The notes below the pieces were generated by a model. That model searched no databases and had not been told where the DNA came from. It saw nothing but the letters and a program-made list of their open reading frames with translations. Positions 30,993 to 36,342 of a stretch of DNA of 36,342 nt are shown here, piece by piece. Numbering within the stretch: the stretch's first letter is position 1; each line of letters starts with the position of its first letter. The stretch lies in contig JAAXWY010000024.1 in the NCBI GenBank assembly GCA_013334745.1, positions 1-36,342 on the forward strand, given 5' to 3'. The position numbers and the translations under genes are program-made. The DNA is from Coriobacteriia bacterium (GTDB lineage: Bacteria; Actinomycetota; Coriobacteriia; Anaerosomatales; JAAXUF01).

Positions 30993-31303
30993 TGCGTTTC
31001 GGAATCGAACCGTTCCTCATGCTCGCCGCGGTGCTGTTCTCAATCGGCCTGTACGGCGCACTCTCAAAGAAAGCGACCGTGCAGTTGCTGCTCTCACTTG
31101 AGTTGATGGCCATGGCGGTCAACATCAATCTCGTCGCATTCGCTCGCTTCGTCACGCCGATGACCATGGACGGCGTGTTCTTCGCCGTGTTCACCATGGT
31201 CGTCTCGGCCGCGGAGGTCGGACTCGGACTCGGCCTCGTCATCGCGATCTACCGTTCGCTCAAGTCCAGTGAGGTCACGAGCATGAACGAGCTGAAGGGA
31301 TAG
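30992..31303 (+). CDS. nuoK: Complex I subunit NuoK (cluster 2)
   Basis: This 103-residue three-helix subunit keeps both buried glutamates, in LLSLELMAMAVNINLVAFAR and in VSAAEVGLGLGLVIAIYR. ATG 30992 shares one base with the nuoJ stop; GTG 30989 just upstream is an equally possible start. Confidence 0.92.
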   Translation: MRFGIEPFLMLAAVLFSIGLYGALSKKATVQLLLSLELMAMAVNINLVAFARFVTPMTMDGVFFAVFTMVVSAAEVGLGLGLVIAIYRSLKSSEVTSMNELKG

Positions 31304-31305
31304 GG

Positions 31306-33216
31306 ATGAACTGGCTCATCGCCATACCTGCCCTTCCCGCGTTGGCGTTTCTCGCCCTCGTGGCGCTGCCGCGTGAGCTGCGCAACAAGATGCTCTGGCT
31401 GCCCGTTGCCGGAATCGTCGGCTCGACGGTGCTCTCGCTCGCTGCGTTCGCGGAGGTATGGCCCGGTGGCGAGGAGTCGCTGTCAGCGGTCTGGAACTAC
31501 TCGTGGGTCCTCGCGGAGGTTGGGGGGCGGCCGTTCGAACTCGGCGTCCAGCTCGACTCGATCGCGGCGATCCTGCTCGTGGTTGTGACCGTGGTTGCGA
31601 GCTGTGTGCAGGTGTACTCGCTCGGCTACATGCACAACGACGCGCGACGCGGCTGGTACTTCGCGGTGCTCTCACTGTTCACCGCCGCGATGCTCGCTCT
31701 CGTGCTCGCCGATAACCTGCTGCTCCTGTTCGCCACGTGGGAGATCATGGGCCTGTGCTCCTACCTCCTCATCGGCTTCTGGTACGAACTCGAGGCCCCT
31801 CGCAAGGCCTCGCAGAAGGCGTTCCTTACGACTCGTGTAGGCGACCTCGGCCTGCTCTTCGCGCTTGTGGTCATCTATAACGCGATCGGGACGTGGGAGT
31901 TGACCGACGTGTTCGCCTCGGTCGAAACCTGGGGCCCGGGCGTCGCGACCGCCGCAGCCATCGGCCTCGTCATCGGGGCCATGGGTAAGTCGGCGCAGGT
32001 GCCACTGCACGTGTGGCTGCCTGATGCCATGGCGGGCCCCACGCCCGCATCCGCGTTGATCCACGCCGCGACGATGGTCGCCGCCGGCGTCTACCTGCTC
32101 ACCCGGATGCTGCCGGTGCTCGAGGCGGCTCCGGCCGTGCTGTCCGCGGTACTCGTGATCGGAGCAGTGACCGGAATCGTCGGCGGGTTGTTGGCGGCGG
32201 TCCAACACGACGTGAAGAAGGTTCTCGCGTACTCAACGATCTCGCAGCTAGGGCTCATGTTCATGGCGATCGGCAGCGCGAGTGTCGTTGCAACGATGTT
32301 CCACCTCGTGACGCACGCGTTCTTCAAGTCGCTGCTGTTCCTCGGGGCAGGCGTGATCATTCACTCCGCCAAGACGCAGGACATGCGTGAGATGGGCGGA
32401 CTGCGCAAGCACATGCCGATCACGTGGGCGACGTTCCTCGTGGGCTCACTTGCCTTGGCCGGGGTCATCCCGTTCTCGGGATTCTTCAGCAAAGACGAGA
32501 TCATCGCGTCGCTGCTTCACGAGCACCTTGTCTGGGCGGTCGTCGCGGTCCTCACGGTATCGCTGCTCACCGCGTTCTACATGACCCGCCTGTACTTCCG
32601 CGTCTTCGAGGGCCCCGAGCAGATCGAGCATCTGCACGACGGTCACAAGACGATGCTGTTCCCGATGGTGCTGCTTGCCCTCATCACGTGCGTGGTCGGC
32701 TTCGGGAGCATTCAGTTCGCCGCATTCCTCGGCGAGGAGATCGAGTGGCCATCCATCGAGTTGATCCTCATGTCCAGCGGCGTTGCCGCCGCGGGAATCT
32801 CGAGCGCGTGGTGGGTCTACGGTCGACGTTCGACGGTGGTCAACACGCGCGTATACAAGGAGCGCATGGGCCGTGTCTATTCGGCGCTCAGCCTCAAGCT
32901 CTACTTCGACATCGCGTACGACGCGATCTTCATCAAGCCGTTCATGCGCCTCGGTGACCTGCTCTGGGGCATCGATCGCTCGGCGATCGACGGCGTCGTC
33001 AACGGCGCCGCCGCAGCGTGGGTTCGACTCGCCGAGGGGTCCTGGGGCTTCGACCGAGTCGCCATCGATGGCATCGTCAACGGACTCGCGTCGTTCTCGC
33101 GCAACACAGGTTCCGCTCTCCGCTCGATTCAGACCGGGCGTCTGCAAACCTATCAGCGACTCATCCTCGCAGCTGTCGTGCTGTTCATGCTGTATCTCGT
33201 GTTGAAAGGGGCCTGA
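31306..33216 (+). CDS. nuoL: Complex I antiporter-like subunit NuoL (cluster 2)
   Basis: This 636-residue distal pump has TM5 Glu146 (WEIMGLCSYLLIGFWYE) and TM7 Lys228 (GAMGKSAQVPLHVWLPDAMA). The C-terminal lateral-helix region again contains a 26-residue duplication: IDRSAIDGVVNG from residue 556 and FDRVAIDGIVNG from residue 582, followed by RSIQTGRLQTYQ. This lengthening is the same size as in cluster 1, although this cluster has only one nuoM. ATG 31306 follows nuoK by 2 bases. Confidence 0.94.
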   Translation: MNWLIAIPALPALAFLALVALPRELRNKMLWLPVAGIVGSTVLSLAAFAEVWPGGEESLSAVWNYSWVLAEVGGRPFELGVQLDSIAAILLVVVTVVASCVQVYSLGYMHNDARRGWYFAVLSLFTAAMLALVLADNLLLLFATWEIMGLCSYLLIGFWYELEAPRKASQKAFLTTRVGDLGLLFALVVIYNAIGTWELTDVFASVETWGPGVATAAAIGLVIGAMGKSAQVPLHVWLPDAMAGPTPASALIHAATMVAAGVYLLTRMLPVLEAAPAVLSAVLVIGAVTGIVGGLLAAVQHDVKKVLAYSTISQLGLMFMAIGSASVVATMFHLVTHAFFKSLLFLGAGVIIHSAKTQDMREMGGLRKHMPITWATFLVGSLALAGVIPFSGFFSKDEIIASLLHEHLVWAVVAVLTVSLLTAFYMTRLYFRVFEGPEQIEHLHDGHKTMLFPMVLLALITCVVGFGSIQFAAFLGEEIEWPSIELILMSSGVAAAGISSAWWVYGRRSTVVNTRVYKERMGRVYSALSLKLYFDIAYDAIFIKPFMRLGDLLWGIDRSAIDGVVNGAAAAWVRLAEGSWGFDRVAIDGIVNGLASFSRNTGSALRSIQTGRLQTYQRLILAAVVLFMLYLVLKGA

Positions 33217-33219
33217 CGC

Positions 33220-34686
33220 GTGCTGACCCTCATCGTGTTCCTGCCGCTCGTCGGCGCCATCCTGTGTGCGGTGGTGCCCAAGAGCCAGCCGACGTGGCCC
33301 CGCTGGATAGCCGGGATCATCGCCGCGGTGGACCTCGCGCTTGTCGGCTGGGTCATCACGCAGTTCTCGCGTGACGGCGGTCTGCAGTTCGTCGAGAAGT
33401 TCGCATGGGTGCCGATGGCCAACATCAACTACCACCTCGCACTCGACGGACTGTCGCTGCCGATGCTGTTCCTGTCGGCGCTGCTCACCCTGCTCGCGGT
33501 GATCGCGAGCTGGAAGCTCGAGAACAAGCCGGCGTTCTACTTCGCCATGCTGATGCTGTTGCAGGTGGGCATGAACGGTGTCTTTCTCGCGATGGACTTC
33601 ATCTTGTTCTACGTGTTCTGGGAGCTCGTGCTCGTGCCGATGTACTTCCTCATCGCGCAGTGGGGCGGCGAGCGTCGTCAGTACGCGGCGATGAAGTTCT
33701 TCCTCTACACGCTGCTCGGCTCGGTGTTCATGCTGGTGGGGATCATCGCCCTGTACCTCAAGACGAACTCGTTCGACATCGTCTGGCTGCAGGCCAACGC
33801 CCCGGCGCTCGTACCGGCGGGTCTGCAGTGGTGGTTGTTCCTGGCGTTCTTCCTCGGCTTCGCGGTCAAGGTGCCGATGTGGCCGTTGCACACCTGGCTT
33901 CCCGATGCTCACGTCGAGGCGCCGACCGCGGCGTCGGTGCTGCTCGCCGGCGTGCTGCTGAAGATGGGAACCTACGGCTTCATGCGCGTCTCGCTGCCGA
34001 TCCTGCCGCAGGCCTACCTGCAGTGGCGCGGCGCGATTGGGATCCTCGCTGCGATCGCTATCGTGTACGGCGCCGCGGTCGCGTTCGCGCAGACCGACCT
34101 CAAGAAACTGGTGGCGTACTCGTCTGTCTCGCACATGGGCTTCGCGATGCTCGGTATCGCGGCTGGTACCGCCGCGGGTCTCGACGGCGCGGTCGCGGTC
34201 AACTTCAGCCACGGTCTGACCACCGGCATGCTGTTCTTCATGGTGGGCATGGTCTACGACCGTGCGCACACGCGTGAGATCTCCAAGCTCTCCGGACTCG
34301 CCGGTCAGATGCCCGTCATCGCAGGGCTCATGGCGTTCGCGTCGTTCGCGTCGATGGGCCTGCCTGCGCTGTCCGGCTTCGTCGGCGAGTTCCTCTCGCT
34401 GCTCGGTGCGTGGCAGGCCTGGGCCGGCACGCCGATGCAGTGGGCCGTCGCGGCTTCTTCGCTGGGCGTGTTGTTCGGTGCTGCGTACATGCTGTGGATG
34501 CTGCAGCGCGTGGTACTCGGCCAGCCGTCGTACGCGATTGCCGACCTCCCGGACGCCTCACTGCGCGACATCGTCGTCATCGCGCCGCTCGTGCTGCTCA
34601 CCGTTGCGGTGGGTGTGAACTGGAGCCTGTTGCTCGGCTACGTCGACCCTGCGGTTCGCGTTCTCGGGAAGGCTGTGGGGATCTAG
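33220..34686 (+). CDS. nuoM: Complex I antiporter-like subunit NuoM (cluster 2)
   Basis: This 488-residue canonical NuoM has TM5 Glu135 (FYVFWELVLVPMYFLIAQWG), TM7 Lys217 (GFAVKVPMWPLHTWLPDAHV) and TM8 Lys (LLAGVLLKMGTYGFMR). It resembles the additional NuoM of cluster 1 more than the Lys-less one. GTG 33220 follows nuoL by 3 bases. Confidence 0.95.
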   Translation: MLTLIVFLPLVGAILCAVVPKSQPTWPRWIAGIIAAVDLALVGWVITQFSRDGGLQFVEKFAWVPMANINYHLALDGLSLPMLFLSALLTLLAVIASWKLENKPAFYFAMLMLLQVGMNGVFLAMDFILFYVFWELVLVPMYFLIAQWGGERRQYAAMKFFLYTLLGSVFMLVGIIALYLKTNSFDIVWLQANAPALVPAGLQWWLFLAFFLGFAVKVPMWPLHTWLPDAHVEAPTAASVLLAGVLLKMGTYGFMRVSLPILPQAYLQWRGAIGILAAIAIVYGAAVAFAQTDLKKLVAYSSVSHMGFAMLGIAAGTAAGLDGAVAVNFSHGLTTGMLFFMVGMVYDRAHTREISKLSGLAGQMPVIAGLMAFASFASMGLPALSGFVGEFLSLLGAWQAWAGTPMQWAVAASSLGVLFGAAYMLWMLQRVVLGQPSYAIADLPDASLRDIVVIAPLVLLTVAVGVNWSLLLGYVDPAVRVLGKAVGI

Positions 34687-36066
34687 GTGACCGGATACGC
34701 CCTCATCATCCCCGAACTTCTGCTCCTCGCCGGCGCGCTGTGGGCGCTCTTCGCCGAGCTGCTTCCCGGCAAGGATCGCGGTGCCGCATGGATCGGCGCG
34801 GCGCTGTCGCTTGCCGCGGGCGTGCTGGTTGCGCTGCAGGGTGTGGGGGGTCAGGGCCCGTTCGGCGACCTGCTCGCGTTCGACGGGTCGGCGCGTGCCG
34901 CCCGCATCGCGGTCGCGTTCCTGACGACCGCGTGGCTGCTGTGGACTGCGGAGCGTGGCGAGGGTCGCATCCGTGAAGCGGTCTCGCTTGCGATGTTTGC
35001 GGCGCTGGGTGCGATGCTCATGTCCGAGGCACGCGAACTGATGACGCTGGTCATGGCCGTGGAGCTTGCGACGATTCCGGCGTATGTGCTGATGGGCTAT
35101 CGCCGAGCCAACATCCGCAGCCTCGAAGGCGCACTCAAGTACTTCCTGTTGTCGATGCTCACCTCACTGGTGATGTTCTACGGCTTCTCCTTCGTATACG
35201 GCCTGAGCGGCACTACCCGCTACGCCGGACTCGACCTCAGCGGCGCCGGCTCGCTCGGACTGCTCGCGGTCCTGCTTGCGGCGGTCGGTATGTTCTCGAA
35301 GCTCTCTGCCGCGCCGTTTCACTTCTGGGCGCCCGATGCCTACGAGGGTGCCGATGCATGGGCTGTCGCGTTCGTCTCCACTGTCCCCAAGGTCGCTGGT
35401 GCGGTCGCACTCGTGCGGCTGCTCGCTGCAATCGCCCCGGGTATTGCGAGCGTCGGTACCGTCGTACTGGTCGTGTCGGTGGTCTCGATGCTGCTGGGTA
35501 ACCTCGGCGCGCTGACACAGGGCGATGTCCGGCGCCTCATGGCGTACTCGGGCGTCGCGCACACCGGCTACCTACTGCTCGGTGCTTCGACGCTCGCGGC
35601 TGCCGGGTTCTCCTCGGCGGTGTTCTACGCGCTGGCATACGCCGCTCCGTCGCTCGGCGTCATGCTGGTGGCGGCCGAGGTCGGGCCGGGGCTGGCGGAC
35701 TTCGACGGGCTTGCGAAGCATCGTCCCGCCACAGCCTGGGCAGTGGTCGTGCTGCTGTTCTCGCTGATCGGCATCCCGCCGCTCGTGGGCTTCTTCGGCA
35801 AGCTGAACCTGTTCACCGCCGCTCTCGCCGGGGGTTCGACCGCGAGTATCGTCGCAGTCATCATCGCCGTGGTGATGAGCGTCGTGTCGGCCGGCTACTA
35901 TCTGCGCATCGTGCGTGCGATGTTCTTCGGTGAACCCGCCGAGCAGCCTGCGGCCGCCGCTTCGCCGATCGCTTCGCTCGCTCTCACGCTGTGCGTGCTC
36001 GCCGTCATCGCCGCCGGCCTCGGTGCAGGCGTCGTTCTCGGCTCGCTGGGCACGCTCGCCCTGTAG
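34687..36066 (+). CDS. nuoN: Complex I antiporter-like subunit NuoN (cluster 2)
   Basis: This 459-residue subunit keeps TM5 Glu126 (LVMAVELATIPAYVLMGY) and TM7 Lys205 (GMFSKLSAAPFHFWAPDAYE). The segment GDVRRLMAYSGVAHTGYLLL is also conserved. GTG 34687 directly abuts the nuoM stop. It closes the second cluster; the following 131 bases hold no gene and no convincing terminator. Confidence 0.95.
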   Translation: MTGYALIIPELLLLAGALWALFAELLPGKDRGAAWIGAALSLAAGVLVALQGVGGQGPFGDLLAFDGSARAARIAVAFLTTAWLLWTAERGEGRIREAVSLAMFAALGAMLMSEARELMTLVMAVELATIPAYVLMGYRRANIRSLEGALKYFLLSMLTSLVMFYGFSFVYGLSGTTRYAGLDLSGAGSLGLLAVLLAAVGMFSKLSAAPFHFWAPDAYEGADAWAVAFVSTVPKVAGAVALVRLLAAIAPGIASVGTVVLVVSVVSMLLGNLGALTQGDVRRLMAYSGVAHTGYLLLGASTLAAAGFSSAVFYALAYAAPSLGVMLVAAEVGPGLADFDGLAKHRPATAWAVVVLLFSLIGIPPLVGFFGKLNLFTAALAGGSTASIVAVIIAVVMSVVSAGYYLRIVRAMFFGEPAEQPAAAASPIASLALTLCVLAVIAAGLGAGVVLGSLGTLAL

Positions 36067-36197
36067 CCTCGCAGGCGCGGGTCGCTATGTTCATTCCGTG
36101 AAATGCCGCCACCGCGGGCCCGCTCGGCGGTATGTTCTCGTTGCGGCGATCGCATGAGCCGCTCGATTCTGTGCTCCGACTTGCTTCGAGGTGAACG

Positions 36198-36342
36198 ATG
36201 ACCGACGACGGAATCAACAACTCCCAGGCTCCCGAGCCGTTCGCGCCCGTACCGCCGAGCGTGCCCCCCGCGGCGGTCCCGCCAACGGCCGCGGTCGCGC
36301 CGCTGGTGCCGCCGTACGCGGCTGCACCCGTGCCCACCCACG
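36198..36342 (+). CDS. Pro/Ala-rich protein, 5' part (runs off window)
   Basis: An ATG at 36198 with GAGGTG 6 bases upstream opens a frame of 48 codons to the window end. It begins MTDDGINNSQAPEPFAPVPP and continues as a Pro/Ala/Val-rich disordered stretch. Such N-termini often precede membrane domains in actinobacterial proteins, but nothing further can be said. Strand and spacing allow co-transcription with the complex I genes. Confidence 0.6.
   Translation, partial: MTDDGINNSQAPEPFAPVPPSVPPAAVPPTAAVAPLVPPYAAAPVPTH

Noticed and set aside
36067..36197. Terminator hairpin after nuoN of cluster 2 (CCGCC...GGCGG near 36105-36130)
   Set aside because: The stem is only about 5 bp with a long GC-rich loop and no T-run.

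Overview
The window is a GC-rich, tightly packed bacterial chromosome segment with many GTG and TTG starts and gene overlaps of 1 to 30 bases. Gene content (two-subunit class I fumarase, tmk-holB-ricT, complex I clusters without the NADH module) suggests an environmental actinobacterium, perhaps a deep Coriobacteriia-like lineage. That placement is inference; no rRNA gene is present.

Bases 1-6568 form one plus-strand run. It holds the 3' part of malate dehydrogenase, the fumarase alpha subunit, an MFS exporter, the fumarase beta subunit, thymidylate kinase, DNA polymerase III delta prime and the PSP1-domain protein RicT. The exporter gene lies between the two fumarase subunits. A tRNA-Thr(CGT) gene follows at 6580-6656.

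Bases 6657-14692 are an integrated element of about 8.0 kb. Its ends are a perfect 48-bp direct repeat of the tRNA-Thr 3' end (6609-6656 and 14645-14692). It carries a tyrosine integrase and an unknown gene on the minus strand. Facing away from them is a regulatory and replication run: an XRE regulator, an excisionase-like protein, a replisome-organizer-like protein with tandem repeats, and a DnaC-like helicase loader. Cargo follows: an R-S-E ADP-ribosyltransferase overlapped by a 55-residue ORF, a predicted membrane-anchored coiled-coil protein and a stand-alone S24-type peptidase. No terminase, portal, capsid or tail gene was recognised, so it resembles a phage satellite or small integrative element more than a full prophage.

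Bases 14871-26158 and 26434-36066 are two consecutive complex I clusters in the order A, B, CD (fused), H, I, J, K, L, M, N. Both lack nuoE, nuoF and nuoG nearby, so the electron donor is unlikely to be NADH through the usual module; ferredoxin or another carrier is possible. Cluster 1 has an additional nuoM after nuoN, giving four antiporter-like subunits. Its first NuoM has Leu where the TM7 Lys is expected, and its NuoN has Gln where the TM5 Glu is expected. Both NuoL proteins carry a 26-residue duplication in the lateral-helix region, which fits the published idea of complex I variants with a fourth pumping subunit. Cluster 2 has three canonical pumps, but its NuoH has lost normally conserved residues near the quinone site. 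The two complexes are therefore probably specialised rather than redundant. A Pro/Ala-rich protein begins at 36198 and runs off the window.
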